Assembly: GCA_016706595.1 (NCBI GenBank)
Contig: JADJJH010000007.1
Coordinates: 1 to 64,000, forward strand
Source: Bacteroidota bacterium
Lineage (GTDB): Bacteria > Bacteroidota > Bacteroidia > Chitinophagales > Chitinophagaceae
Length of the DNA: 64,000 bases
Reading direction: 5' to 3'
In this document: in pieces, positions 17,845 to 27,617 of the stretch
How the letters are laid out: each line of letters opens with the position of its first letter
Numbering within the stretch: the stretch's first letter is position 1
Made by a program: the position numbers and the translations under genes
Notes under the pieces: model-generated
Database searches by the model: none
The model's input: only the letters and a program-made list of their open reading frames with translations
Told to the model about the DNA's origin: nothing

Positions 17845-19233
17845 ATGAATAAAGTACTCAGATTATTACTGCTGATTGCATTTATGTCGCAAACCTCCTT
17901 TGCCCAAGAAAAAGTATGGTCGCTCGATGATTGTATTCGTTACGCCATGACCAATCAAACCAAGCTCAAAGGCGCCATTTTAGACGAGCAAATGCAGGTG
18001 CAAAAGAATAATGAAATCATCGGTATCGCCCGTCCGCAAATTAAAGCTAACGGTCAATTTCAATATTTGTTTGTGATTCCAAAGCAAAGAGCTTCTTCTG
18101 ATGCCTTTGATTTTAGTTCGAGTTTAAGCTTTTTTAAAATCGACACACCCGCTTTTAACGCGTATCAAGCAAGGCCTAAATCGAAATATAGTGAACTTGA
18201 ATTTGGTTTGCCATTAAATGTATCGGCAGGTATTCAGGCTTCGCAATTATTATTTGATGCAGGTGTATTTGTAGCCCTAAAGGCACGAAAGAGCTTGGAG
18301 GAACTTTCAATCCTCAATACAAAACGCACTGAAGAAGATGTGAAAGTATCGGTTTCAAAAGCTTATTATAATTGCATTATTGCCGATAAACGTATTCGAT
18401 TATTAGATGAAAATATTAAACTATTAAGCAGTATCGAAAACACAACACGAAAATTATATGATGAAGGATTTGCCGAGAAAATTGATGCGGATCGATTAAC
18501 TGTTCAGCGTAACAACCTTCAAATTGAAAAACAAAAAATTGAAAATTTAATTGAACTCAGCTATCAGTTATTAAAATTTCAAATGGGTATGCCCTTGATG
18601 AATGCCTTAAGTTTAGAAGATAATTTGAATCTAGAATCGGTAAAAAGTGGATTGGAATTGGATGGTGTTGTTGATTATAATCGTCGAACCGAAATGCTTT
18701 TATTACAAACAGCCAAACGTTTAAATGGATATGATTATGAGCGTTACCAGAAAGGCTATTTGCCAACGGTAGCCGCTGTATTGTCGGGGAGTTATGCAAC
18801 CCAAACTCAATCGTTTAAGGATTTGTTTACCTATTCGTATTTCCCAACCGGGGCTTTTATTTTAAATGCTTCAGTGCCATTATACGATGGTAATACACGT
18901 CGATCAAAAATGAACCAAGCGAAAATCAATATCCTCAAAAATGAAAATGATATGGAAGCCTTTAAGCAGGTTATTGATTTAGAAAGTAGTAATGCCCGAA
19001 CACAATTAAAAAATAGTTTGATGGCATTAGAAAATCAGCAAAGCAATATTGAGTTAGCGCAAAAAGTATATACCGTATCACAAAAGAAATACAAAGAAGG
19101 TGTAGGCACTAATATCGAAATTATTCAAGCAGAAACCGCTTTAAAAGATGCGCAAACCAATTACTTTAACTCGCTTTACGAAGCGGTATTGGCAAAAATT
19201 GACTTTCAAAAATCACTTGGTTTATTAAAATAA
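17845..19233 (+). CDS. TolC-family outer membrane efflux protein
   Basis: 462 residues with a signal peptide ending TSFAQ (~20). Two long helical repeats characteristic of TolC trimeric channels follow (for example VSVSKAYYNCIIADKRIRLL and GVGTNIEIIQAETALKDAQ). The DNA between this gene and the TetR gene is 3 bp and that to the adaptor is 31 bp, so they form one operon. It supplies the outer-membrane duct for the RND pump encoded at 20800. Confidence 0.88.
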   Translation: MNKVLRLLLLIAFMSQTSFAQEKVWSLDDCIRYAMTNQTKLKGAILDEQMQVQKNNEIIGIARPQIKANGQFQYLFVIPKQRASSDAFDFSSSLSFFKIDTPAFNAYQARPKSKYSELEFGLPLNVSAGIQASQLLFDAGVFVALKARKSLEELSILNTKRTEEDVKVSVSKAYYNCIIADKRIRLLDENIKLLSSIENTTRKLYDEGFAEKIDADRLTVQRNNLQIEKQKIENLIELSYQLLKFQMGMPLMNALSLEDNLNLESVKSGLELDGVVDYNRRTEMLLLQTAKRLNGYDYERYQKGYLPTVAAVLSGSYATQTQSFKDLFTYSYFPTGAFILNASVPLYDGNTRRSKMNQAKINILKNENDMEAFKQVIDLESSNARTQLKNSLMALENQQSNIELAQKVYTVSQKKYKEGVGTNIEIIQAETALKDAQTNYFNSLYEAVLAKIDFQKSLGLLK

Positions 19234-19264
19234 AATTCAACCCACACACTATAAAAAAACAGGT

Positions 19265-20320
19265 ATGAACGATTCATTAAAAATAATTTTATTCGCCTTT
19301 TTGGCCATCACGTTTACCGCATGTGGCGGCGATGAAAAAGAAGCAACCACAACTAAAGAAACCGCTATAAAAACGGATAGCGCTCGCAAAGTTTCTGTGG
19401 TAGTAACCCCAATGACACCTACTGTGTTTAATAATTATATCGACGTACAAGGTCGTGTTGATTTAGATGAAGTAGTGAATGCCATTCCTGAAATGCCGGG
19501 TATCATAAGTTCTATCTTAGTTCGTCCGGGCCAATCGGTTCGCAAAGGCCAAGTAGTGGCTACCCTTCGATCTGAAACAGTTGACCGCGGTATCGATCAA
19601 CTTGATCAACAAATTTCTTTTGCAAAAACTTTATTAGATAAACAACAACGTTTATGGGATCAAGAAATTGGTACCGAAATACAATTGCTTTCTGCAAAAA
19701 ATAATTATGATGCATTGAAAAAGCAAAAAGATGTTACAATGAGCAATAGAAGTTCGTTCAATGTAATCTCTCCCATCAATGGGGTTGTTGATGCCTTGGA
19801 TGCAAGTGTTGGTCAATCGTATGCATCGCCTGTAAATCCCCCGGTAATCAGAATTATCAATACCTCAAAATTAAAAATCAAAGCCGACGTGCCTGAAAAC
19901 TATGCATCGGTAGTTCGTACAGGTTGTCGTGCAAAGGTAATCTTCCCCGATATCAATGATACTTTGCTAACCAAAGTATATTATGCCGAGCGAGTAATCA
20001 ACACTATTTCACGAACCTTTGCAGCTTACATTAATTTACCTAGTAATGCAAAGTATCAACCTAATATGACAGCCCAAGTAAAAATTGCGACTTACGAAAA
20101 TCCACGTGCCTTTGTATTGCCGATGAGTGTAATTCAAAAAACCGATAAAGGCGATTTTGTGTATGTGGTAGGAAGCGACGGAAAGGCAAAACTTATTCCG
20201 GTTCAATTAGGCAATACCTATAATAGTAAGGTTGAAATTATTTCGGGTTTAACCCTTAATGATAAAGTTATTACCGGTGGCTATGAAGAGTTGAATGAAG
20301 GAGATGGGTTACTTTTTTAA
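19265..20320 (+). CDS. RND efflux periplasmic adaptor lipoprotein
   Basis: 351 residues. A lipobox at FTACGGD (Cys ~20) makes it an inner-membrane-anchored lipoprotein. The membrane-fusion layout is visible: a barrel-sandwich hybrid (AIPEMPGIISSILVRPGQSVRKGQVVATL), a short alpha-hairpin (QLDQQISFAKTLLDKQQ), the second lipoyl half (NVISPINGVVDALD) and a beta-barrel with membrane-proximal domain. It joins the RND permease to the TolC channel. Downstream, the operon is interrupted by repeats and a four-helix-bundle gene before the permease. Confidence 0.88.
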   Translation: MNDSLKIILFAFLAITFTACGGDEKEATTTKETAIKTDSARKVSVVVTPMTPTVFNNYIDVQGRVDLDEVVNAIPEMPGIISSILVRPGQSVRKGQVVATLRSETVDRGIDQLDQQISFAKTLLDKQQRLWDQEIGTEIQLLSAKNNYDALKKQKDVTMSNRSSFNVISPINGVVDALDASVGQSYASPVNPPVIRIINTSKLKIKADVPENYASVVRTGCRAKVIFPDINDTLLTKVYYAERVINTISRTFAAYINLPSNAKYQPNMTAQVKIATYENPRAFVLPMSVIQKTDKGDFVYVVGSDGKAKLIPVQLGNTYNSKVEIISGLTLNDKVITGGYEELNEGDGLLF

Positions 20321-20369
20321 TGTGATGATATGCTAATGTGATGATATGCTAATATGAGGATGTGCCGAA
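20321..20369 (+). repeat. Tandem 16-bp repeat left of the four-helix-bundle cassette
   Basis: TGTGATGATATGCTAA occurs at 20321-20336 and again at 20337-20352, followed by a degenerate third unit to 20369. It begins directly after the TAA of the adaptor gene. GCTAATATG at 20348-20356 is the exact inverse of CATATTAGC at 20764-20772 on the other side of the cassette. Confidence 0.8.
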
Positions 20370-20402
20370 TGTACAGAAAGTTTTTTAATACTAATTTTCA
20401 AA

Positions 20403-20759
20403 ATGAATAGCGACCGAATAAAAGGGAATTTGATAATCAGAAAAAGTTTTGATTTTGCATTAGCAATAATTGAATATGCTAAGAACATTGAAAAAGAAAA
20501 AAACTATGTAATTGCCAATCAACTTTTAAAAAGCGGTACAAGTATTGGCGCAAATTGTTGGGAAGCGCAAAATTGTGAAAGCAAGGCAGACTTCATTCAT
20601 AAAATGAAAATATCAGCCAAAGAAGCAGAAGAAACACAATACTGGCTTTTATTATGTAAACATGCCAACCTAAATAATTGTGATGCGTTAATTGATGAGA
20701 TAGAAACTATACAAAAAATACTTAATAAAATAATACATTCAAGTAAACAGAAAAAATAA
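20403..20759 (+). CDS. Four-helix-bundle protein of the 23S rRNA intervening-sequence (IVP/S23) family
   Basis: 118 residues. The signature pieces are KSFDFALAIIEYAK, ANQLLKSGTSIGANCWEA, ADFIHKMKISAKEAEETQYWL and an amphipathic C-terminal helix. Members form homopentameric four-helix bundles related to the Avd protein of diversity-generating retroelements; their cellular role is not settled. The gene sits inside an RND efflux operon between adaptor and permease, flanked by phrase repeats that are partly inverted relative to each other, as if a small cassette had been inserted. No reverse transcriptase or variable repeat is nearby. Confidence 0.85.
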   Translation: MNSDRIKGNLIIRKSFDFALAIIEYAKNIEKEKNYVIANQLLKSGTSIGANCWEAQNCESKADFIHKMKISAKEAEETQYWLLLCKHANLNNCDALIDEIETIQKILNKIIHSSKQKK

Positions 20760-20760
20760 A

Positions 20761-20794
20761 CAGCATATTAGCACATTCGCTAATTGGCATATTA
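20761..20794 (+). repeat. Right-hand repeat of the four-helix-bundle cassette
   Basis: CATATTAGCACATTCGCTAA and then TTGGCATATTA alternate the phrases GCATATTA and GCACATT. CATATTAGC (20764-20772) is the perfect 9-bp inverse of 20348-20356 in the left repeat. It ends just before the permease ATG at 20800. Confidence 0.7.
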
Positions 20795-20799
20795 AAAAT

Positions 20800-23700
20800 A
20801 TGAAAATCAATCCCTCACTTTGGCCCATAAATAACCGTACAAGTATTTATATTTTAACGGTGATTATTACTTTAGTCGGACTAATCTCTTACATGAATTT
20901 GCCTAAAGAGCGATTTCCTGAAGTGAAGTTTCCGCAAATTATTGTGCAAACCATATATCCGGGAACCTCTCCCGAAAATATGGAGAACTTGGTTTCGAAG
21001 CCTATCGAAAAACAGTTGAAGAATATTACAGGGATAAAAAAAGTTACTAGTAATTCGTTCCAAGATTTTTCGGTGGTGATTGCTGAATTTAATACCGATG
21101 TAAAAATTGATAAAGCCAAACAAGATGTAAGCGACGCAGTTGACAAAGCGAAGTCGGACCCGAACGGCTTGCCTAAAAATTTACCTAACGATCCCGAAGT
21201 AAAAGATATCGATGTATCAGAATTTCCAATTCGATTTGTAAATATCTATGGCAATTTTGATGAAGCTCGTTTAGAAAAATATGCCGATAGAATTAAAGAT
21301 AAAATCGAAAGCTTAAAAGAAATTAAACGCGTTGATAAAGTAGGTGGACTAGATCGTGAGATTCAAATTAATGTTGATTTATTTAAAATGCAGGCTGCCC
21401 AATTATCGTTCAGAGATATTCAAAATGCCGTGGCTTATGAAAATATTGAGGCTACCCCGGGTGTGGTAAAAGTAGATGGTGAACAACGAATTATTAGTCT
21501 GAAAAAAGTGTTTAAGTCGGCTGATGAAATTGGGAGTGTGGTTGTAAAAAATCCTTTCGGTTCAACTATTTATATTAAAGATATCGCAGAAGTAAAGGAT
21601 ACGTATAAAGAACAAGAAAGCTTTGCCCGCTTAAATAAAAAGAATGTAATTACCTTAAACGTTATTAAGGCAAGCGGTAAAAATTTAATTGAAGCGTCTG
21701 ATAAAATTGATGAGATTATTACCGAAATGAAAAAGTCGGAATTGCCTAAGGAATTGAATGTAATTGTAACTGGCGATCAAAGCGATGCAACACGAACTAC
21801 CTTGCACGATTTAATAAATACCATCATCATTGGATTTATATTGGTAACTTTTATTTTGATGTTTTTTATGGGAACTACCAATGCCATTTTTGTGGCCTTA
21901 TCGGTTCCTTTATCATGTGCTATTGCGTTTATGGTTTTACCGGGTATTGGTTTTACTTTAAACATGATCGTCTTGTTCTCGTTTTTGTTAGCCTTGGGTA
22001 TAGTGGTTGATGATGCCATTGTCGTCATCGAAAATTCGCATCGTATTTTTCACGAAGAAAAAATATCTGCTAAAGAGGCGGTCAAAAAAGCAACAGGCGA
22101 AGTGTTTTTACCTGTGCTTACCGGAACGATTACCACCTTACTTCCATTTATTCCATTGGCGTTTTGGAAAGGTGTAATTGGTAGTTTCATGTTTTACTTA
22201 CCAATCACGTTAATCATTACTTTATTAGCATCCTTATTAGTTGCCTATATCATCAATCCGGTTTTTGCAGTAGATTTTATGAAGGACGAAGAGTATGATG
22301 GTAAATCAAAAATTAAATGGAGTAAAGGAACGAGTATCACTTCTATTGTTTTTATCATGATAGGCGTAATTGCTCATGTAGCGGGTTCTCATGGTTTTGG
22401 AAATTTTGTCATCGTGATGTGGTTATTATTCTTACTCAACAAATTTGTGTTGGTTAAATTAATTCATTCCTTCCAAACCAAAGTATGGCCACGTGTACAA
22501 AATTCGTACTTGCGTTTATTGGCTTGGGCACTCGATCATCGCGCCATTTCATTTGGTTCGGTGATTGCCCTTCTATTTGTTTCGATTGGGTTGATTATGG
22601 TACGCAGTCCTAAGGTCCTTTTCTTTCCTGAAGCCGAACCTAATTTTGCGTATGTATACTTAACGATGCCCGAAGGTACCGATCAAGAAAAGACCAATGA
22701 AATGCTCAAGTATATTGAATCGAAAGTGTACGCAACGCTTGACATTGATCCTGAAAATAATAAAACTAATCCTTTGGTTACCTCGGTGATTTCGAATGTA
22801 AAGGTGGGTGCTACCGACCAAAATAGCGGTGAGATTGGTGATTATCCTAACCGAGGAAAGGTTACTATTTCATTTAAAAAGTTTGCCGAACGTAATGGAA
22901 AAAGCACACAAGAATTATTGGATAAGTTACGAGCCAATATCAAAAATATTCCGAGTGCAAGAATTACCATTGATAAAGAAAGTAGCGGTCCACCAACAGC
23001 AAAACCTATTTTAATTGAAATCACTGGCGAACATCTCGATTCATTAATTGTTACTTCAAAACGATTAAAGAAATATATCGATAATAAACAAATTGGTGGC
23101 GTTGAAGAATTGAAGAGTGATTTTCAAGCCAATAAACCTGAAATCATTTTTGATCTTTCACGAGCGCGTATGAATATAGAAGGTATTAGTACGGGTATGA
23201 TAGCAGGGGACTTACGAACTGCTATGTTTGGCACCGAAATTTCGCGATTCAAAGATGCCAATGATGATTATCCAATTACCCTACGATTAAATGAAGAACA
23301 AAGAAATAATATTGATGTAGTCAATAACTTGAACATGACTTACCGCGATATGGGTATGGGCGGTGCAGTTCGTCAGGTGCCCATTGGAAGTTTTGTTGAT
23401 TTGCAATACGGAAATACTTATGGTGGAATCAAACGCAAGAATGAAAAACGTATCATCACACTTTCATCGAATGTACTCAATAATTATAACCCAAATGAAG
23501 TTGTTGCCGAAGTGCAAAAAGTTGTGGATGCTTATCCGGCCTCTGCAGGTGTGAGTATTATTATGGGCGGTGAGCAAGAAGAACAGAAGGAAACTATGGG
23601 CTTTTTAGGCACTGCGATGGCCATTTCGATGATACTTATTTTCTTGGTATTGATTACGCAGTTTAACTCGTTTGGAAGAACCATTATCATCATGAGTGAA

Positions 23701-24174
23701 ATTGGATTAAGTATTATTGGTGTGTTTTTAGGTATCGGTATTTTTAATATGGATTTTGTAATTGTAATGACTGGTATTGGTATAGTAGCCCTTGCGGGAA
23801 TTGTGGTTCGAAACGGAATTTTATTAATTGAATTTGCCGATTTAAAACTTAAAGAAGGGATGGCACCACGTGAAGCTTTGTTAGAAGCTGGAAGAACTCG
23901 TATGACGCCTGTAATTCTTACCGCTACCGCTACCATGTTAGGTTTAGTACCCTTAGCCGTTGGATTAAATATGGATTTCGCTTTATTATTTCAAACCGGC
24001 AACCCACATATTTTCTTTGGTGGTGATAGTGTTGCATTCTGGGGACCACTTTCATGGACTATGATATTTGGTTTAGGATTTGCTACTTTAATTACCTTAA
24101 TTATTGTTCCGGTAATGATGTTGATATCATTAAATTTAAAGACTAAGTTATTAGGTGCGATAAAAAGTAAGTAA
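20800..24174 (+). CDS. RND-family efflux pump permease (AcrB/MMPL type)
   Basis: 1124 residues with the two-fold RND plan: membrane helix 1 at ~14-32, a large periplasmic loop, membrane helices 2-6 (~335-480), an insert, helix 7 (~575), a second large loop, and helices 8-12 (~905-1115). NMIVLFSFLLALGIVVDDAIVVIENSHR carries the paired aspartates of the proton relay in helix 4. The motif TGIGIVALAGIVVRNGILLIEF matches helix 10. It is a proton-driven exporter in the inner membrane. Substrate is unknown. It was presumably contiguous with the adaptor gene before the cassette insertion. Confidence 0.9.
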   Translation: MKINPSLWPINNRTSIYILTVIITLVGLISYMNLPKERFPEVKFPQIIVQTIYPGTSPENMENLVSKPIEKQLKNITGIKKVTSNSFQDFSVVIAEFNTDVKIDKAKQDVSDAVDKAKSDPNGLPKNLPNDPEVKDIDVSEFPIRFVNIYGNFDEARLEKYADRIKDKIESLKEIKRVDKVGGLDREIQINVDLFKMQAAQLSFRDIQNAVAYENIEATPGVVKVDGEQRIISLKKVFKSADEIGSVVVKNPFGSTIYIKDIAEVKDTYKEQESFARLNKKNVITLNVIKASGKNLIEASDKIDEIITEMKKSELPKELNVIVTGDQSDATRTTLHDLINTIIIGFILVTFILMFFMGTTNAIFVALSVPLSCAIAFMVLPGIGFTLNMIVLFSFLLALGIVVDDAIVVIENSHRIFHEEKISAKEAVKKATGEVFLPVLTGTITTLLPFIPLAFWKGVIGSFMFYLPITLIITLLASLLVAYIINPVFAVDFMKDEEYDGKSKIKWSKGTSITSIVFIMIGVIAHVAGSHGFGNFVIVMWLLFLLNKFVLVKLIHSFQTKVWPRVQNSYLRLLAWALDHRAISFGSVIALLFVSIGLIMVRSPKVLFFPEAEPNFAYVYLTMPEGTDQEKTNEMLKYIESKVYATLDIDPENNKTNPLVTSVISNVKVGATDQNSGEIGDYPNRGKVTISFKKFAERNGKSTQELLDKLRANIKNIPSARITIDKESSGPPTAKPILIEITGEHLDSLIVTSKRLKKYIDNKQIGGVEELKSDFQANKPEIIFDLSRARMNIEGISTGMIAGDLRTAMFGTEISRFKDANDDYPITLRLNEEQRNNIDVVNNLNMTYRDMGMGGAVRQVPIGSFVDLQYGNTYGGIKRKNEKRIITLSSNVLNNYNPNEVVAEVQKVVDAYPASAGVSIIMGGEQEEQKETMGFLGTAMAISMILIFLVLITQFNSFGRTIIIMSEIGLSIIGVFLGIGIFNMDFVIVMTGIGIVALAGIVVRNGILLIEFADLKLKEGMAPREALLEAGRTRMTPVILTATATMLGLVPLAVGLNMDFALLFQTGNPHIFFGGDSVAFWGPLSWTMIFGLGFATLITLIIVPVMMLISLNLKTKLLGAIKSK

Positions 24175-24226
24175 CGAAGAAGATGAGATTTTTTAGAGAT
24201 GCCCTTATATTCGTAAAAAAATAAAC

Positions 24227-25423
24227 ATGTCGAAAGCTTATATAATAGATGCCGTTCGAACCCCCATCGGAAAATATGCCGGTGCGTTAAGTTCGGTTCG
24301 TCCTGATGATTTATTGGCACTAACTATCAAAGCCCTTGTGCATCGTAACGAACAGATAGATATAAACGCTATTGAAGACGTAATTGCGGGTTGTGCCAAT
24401 CAAGCCGGTGAAGATAATCGTGATGTAGCCCGCATGGCGAGTTTACTTGCGGGTTTACCAATCAGTGTTGGCGGAAATACCGTAAACAGATTATGTGCTT
24501 CGGGCTTGCAAGCTATTATGGATTCAGCACGTGCTATTATGTGTGGCGATGGTGAATTGATGATTGCTTGTGGTGTTGAAAGTATGTCGCGTGCACCCTT
24601 CGTAATGGGCAAAAGTGAAACCGCTTTTAGTAGAAGCACCGAAATATTTGATACGACCATTGGTTGGCGTTTCATTAATAAAAAATTATCCGCTTTGCAT
24701 CATCCATTTAGCATGGGTGAAACTGCCGAGAATGTAGCAAAGAAATGGAATATAAGCAGACAAGATCAAGATGCATTTGCGTATGATAGTCAGTTCAAAT
24801 ACGAACATGCCCACAATCAAAATAAGTTTGCCGATGAATTAATTCCGGTGGAGGTTGATTTAGGTAAGGGCAAGAAAATGGTTTTCGAAAAAGACGAGCA
24901 TCCCCGATTAACACCCCTCGATAAATTAGCTGAATTAAAACCGGCTTTCACCAAAGAAGGTAGTGTAACCGCAGCTAACGCAAGTGGAGTAAACGATGGA
25001 GCAGCAGCCATACTCATTGCATCTGAAACCGCTGTTAAAAAATTTGATTTACAACCCATCGCAACCATTAAAAGTATGGCAATCGCGGGTGTCGATCCAT
25101 CGGTGATGGGAATAGGTCCGGTACCTGCAACACAAAAAGCATTACAACGAGCGGGTTTGCAAATCAGTGATTTAGGATTGGTAGAATTGAACGAAGCTTT
25201 TGCTTCACAAAGTTTAGCTTGTATGCGCGAATTAGGATTATCTGCCGACATCGTAAATGTAAACGGAGGTGCTATTGCATTAGGTCACCCTTTAGGTTGT
25301 AGTGGTGTGCGAATTTCAACTACTTTATTGCACGAGATGAAACGACGAGGTGTGAAGTACGGTTTAGCAACGATGTGTATTGGGGTTGGACAAGGCTCAG
25401 CGATTATTTATGAGTTGGTGTGA
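24227..25423 (+). CDS. Acetyl-CoA C-acyltransferase (thiolase)
   Basis: 398 residues, the normal thiolase length. The acyl-accepting cysteine is in NRLCASGLQA, the histidine in GHPLGCSGVR and the second cysteine in ATMCIGVGQG. VELNEAFASQ is also a family signature. It catalyses thiolytic cleavage of 3-ketoacyl-CoA, or the reverse condensation, in the cytoplasm. No beta-oxidation partners lie beside it in this window. The ATG at 24227 is 52 bp after the permease stop, so read-through is possible but functional linkage is not evident. Confidence 0.9.
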   Translation: MSKAYIIDAVRTPIGKYAGALSSVRPDDLLALTIKALVHRNEQIDINAIEDVIAGCANQAGEDNRDVARMASLLAGLPISVGGNTVNRLCASGLQAIMDSARAIMCGDGELMIACGVESMSRAPFVMGKSETAFSRSTEIFDTTIGWRFINKKLSALHHPFSMGETAENVAKKWNISRQDQDAFAYDSQFKYEHAHNQNKFADELIPVEVDLGKGKKMVFEKDEHPRLTPLDKLAELKPAFTKEGSVTAANASGVNDGAAAILIASETAVKKFDLQPIATIKSMAIAGVDPSVMGIGPVPATQKALQRAGLQISDLGLVELNEAFASQSLACMRELGLSADIVNVNGGAIALGHPLGCSGVRISTTLLHEMKRRGVKYGLATMCIGVGQGSAIIYELV

Positions 25424-25510
25424 TGAGCATTCAAAACTTAAAAAATTTAGCGTTATTAATTTTGATGAACTAATTTCACTGCTGATAATGCATATGTACA
25501 GAAATGTTGT

Positions 25511-25660
25511 TTTGCGTGAGGGATAGAAACGGAAACCCTTTTGATTGCCTCAAGCAAAAGGTTGCAGTGTATAGCCCGACCTCGAAGCAGCCCCGAAGAG
25601 AATAAAATTAGTTAGGTGATTGTTCTTTATTTGGGGGCGCGGCTTTCGGGGGACGCCCTT
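25511..25660 (+). ncRNA. Structured Bacteroidota intergenic element (Flavo-1-like)
   Basis: A GC-rich stretch in AT-rich DNA beginning TTTGCGTGAGGGATAGAAAC. It has a stem CCTTTTG/CAAAAGG around 25537-25561, the phrase ATAGCCCGACC, and a terminal hairpin GGGCG...CGCCC (25634-25657). I recognise this series of phrases as a widespread Bacteroidota intergenic sequence, probably the Flavo-1 RNA motif; the name is from memory. It occupies most of the 284-bp gap upstream of the SIMPL gene. Single copy here. Confidence 0.55.
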
Positions 25661-25707
25661 AACCATTTACACCTATGAACATGCAATACTTTTATTAAAT
25701 TCAACAA

Positions 25708-26439
25708 ATGAAAAATTATATCCCAACCCTCATCATTGCCACAGTTATTTTGATGACTGCATTCATTTTTTCACGAGCTTTTATTAATCGAAATAAAACA
25801 AACAATTCAATAACCGTTACCGGGTTAGCCAGTAAAGATTTTGTATCAGATTTGATTGTTTGGAATGGATCTTTTACTCGAAAGAGTTTTAATTTGAAGG
25901 ATGCCTATGCCGAACTTGATAAAGATAGAGAAAGCATCAAAAGCTATTTGGTTACCAATGGCATTCAAGCCAATGCGATTGTATTTTTTGCCGTTGAGAT
26001 TGAAAAAGAATTTGATGATGTGTACGATGCAGAAGGCAATAAAATACGGTCGGAATTTACCGGATTCAAGTTGAAGCAAAGTTTACAAATCGAATCAAAA
26101 GAAGTTGATAAGGTAGAAGGAATTTCTCGTAAAGTGAGTGAGTTGATAAATTCGGGCATCGAATTCTATTCAAACAACCCACAGTATTATTATACAAAAT
26201 TGGCCGAATTAAAAATCGAAATGATAGCTGCCGCAACGAAAGACGCTAATACACGAGCTAAAAGCATAGCTGAAAATGCAGGTAGTAATGTTGGTCGACT
26301 AAAAAATGCCGATATGGGCGTTTTTCAAATTGTGGCTCAAAACTCTTCTGAAGAATATTCGTGGGGAGGCTCATTTAATACTGCTTCAAAAAGAAAGACG
26401 GCAGCCATCACCGTGAAACTCGATTATGAAACCAATTAA
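25708..26439 (+). CDS. SIMPL-domain (DUF541) protein
   Basis: 243 residues: one N-terminal membrane segment (~5-22), then a SIMPL fold beginning NSITVTGLASKDFVSD and ending with SKRKTAAITVKLDYE. The alternating odd-even pattern (SYLVTNGIQANAI, KVEGISRKVSELINSGIEF, AAATKDANTRAKSIAENAG) is family-typical. It is anchored in the inner membrane and periplasmic. The family's biochemical role is not established. It is monocistronic, with the GC-rich structured element upstream and a convergent DusB gene 80 bp downstream. Confidence 0.85.
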   Translation: MKNYIPTLIIATVILMTAFIFSRAFINRNKTNNSITVTGLASKDFVSDLIVWNGSFTRKSFNLKDAYAELDKDRESIKSYLVTNGIQANAIVFFAVEIEKEFDDVYDAEGNKIRSEFTGFKLKQSLQIESKEVDKVEGISRKVSELINSGIEFYSNNPQYYYTKLAELKIEMIAAATKDANTRAKSIAENAGSNVGRLKNADMGVFQIVAQNSSEEYSWGGSFNTASKRKTAAITVKLDYETN

Positions 26440-26519
26440 ACGTTTGTTTTTATAAGTAGGTTTGAGGCTACAACAGAAATAGGTTTTTTATTCAATCATC
26501 AAACCAAACTCTAATGAGA

Positions 26520-27545
26520 TTAACTACCCAACATTTCAACTTGCGTATAATGTGCAATTATTTTCTCGAAAATTTCTTCAATGCTGCTTAGGTCATTGGC
26601 ATGTACAAGCATCATTCTAAAATCTTTTACGTGCGACAAGCCTTTTAAGTAATTTGAATAGTGAGGACGCATTTCTAAAATACCTAGTTTCGGTCCTTTC
26701 CATTGTAATGAATAATATAAATGTTTACGACAAACTCGTACACGTTCTTCAATATTAGGCGGTGCCAATAATTCACCGGTCTTAACATAGTGCTTTATTT
26801 CATCAAATATCCACGGGTAGCCAATAGCGGCTCTGCCTATCATAACCCCATCAACCCCATATCGATTTTTATATTCCAATGCTTTTTGTGGACTATCAAT
26901 ATCGCCATTACCAAAAATGGGAATATGAATACGTGGATTATTTTTCACCTTGGCTATCAAACTCCAATCGGCTTCACCTTTATACATTTGTGCTCGTGTT
27001 CGGCCATGAATACTTAAGGCTTTAATACCGATATCTTGCAAACGTTCAGCAACCTCTTCAATATTCTTCGAATCATTGTCCCACCCTAAACGCGTTTTTA
27101 CCGTAACCGGAATTTTAACTGAATCAACGACGGCTTTGGTTAATGAAACCATTTTATCGATATCTTTTAAAATACCGGCACCGGCTCCTTTGCAAACCAC
27201 CTTTTTTACCGGACAACCAAAATTAATATCGCACAAATCCGGTCCGGTGGCTTCAACAATTTTTGCCGATAAACACATAGCCTCTTCATCTCCGCCAAAA
27301 ATTTGAATACCAATCGGACGCTCGTAATCAAAAATATCGAGTTTTTGTTTACTCTTCATGGCATCACGTATCAAACCCTCGCTACTTATAAATTCAGTAT
27401 ACATAAGGTCCGCACCTTGGTCTTTACAAACTGCTCTAAATGGCGGATCACTTACATCTTCCATAGGTGCAAGCAATAAGGGGAAGTCGGGCAATTCGAT
27501 GGTATCGATTTTTATCACGCCGCAAAAATAACAGAAAGCAGGCAA
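26520..27545 (-). CDS. dusB: tRNA-dihydrouridine synthase, DusB type
   Basis: 341 residues as drawn. FMN-binding TIM barrel: LLAPMEDVSDPPFRAV, DINFGCPVKKV with the catalytic cysteine, KTRLGWD, SIHGRTRAQMYKGEADW, PIFGNGDIDSP and GVMIGRAAIGYPWIF. It reduces uridine in tRNA D-loops using NADPH. The first nine residues (MPAFCYFCG) are unusual, and a GTG at 27518 (VIKIDTIEL) is a likely alternative start. It stands alone between the SIMPL gene (convergent) and the heme-copper-like gene. Confidence 0.92.
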   Translation of the reverse strand: MPAFCYFCGVIKIDTIELPDFPLLLAPMEDVSDPPFRAVCKDQGADLMYTEFISSEGLIRDAMKSKQKLDIFDYERPIGIQIFGGDEEAMCLSAKIVEATGPDLCDINFGCPVKKVVCKGAGAGILKDIDKMVSLTKAVVDSVKIPVTVKTRLGWDNDSKNIEEVAERLQDIGIKALSIHGRTRAQMYKGEADWSLIAKVKNNPRIHIPIFGNGDIDSPQKALEYKNRYGVDGVMIGRAAIGYPWIFDEIKHYVKTGELLAPPNIEERVRVCRKHLYYSLQWKGPKLGILEMRPHYSNYLKGLSHVKDFRMMLVHANDLSSIEEIFEKIIAHYTQVEMLGS

Positions 27546-27617
27546 ATGAAAATCATTAAAAAATACGGGGTATAGCGTTGTTTAATAACTGCGGTAGATT
27601 TGTTATAAACGTTTTCC

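Noticed and set aside
20403..20759. Diversity-generating retroelement based on the Avd-like fold
   Set aside because: No reverse transcriptase, template repeat or variable repeat in the window; the protein fits the IVP/S23 family.
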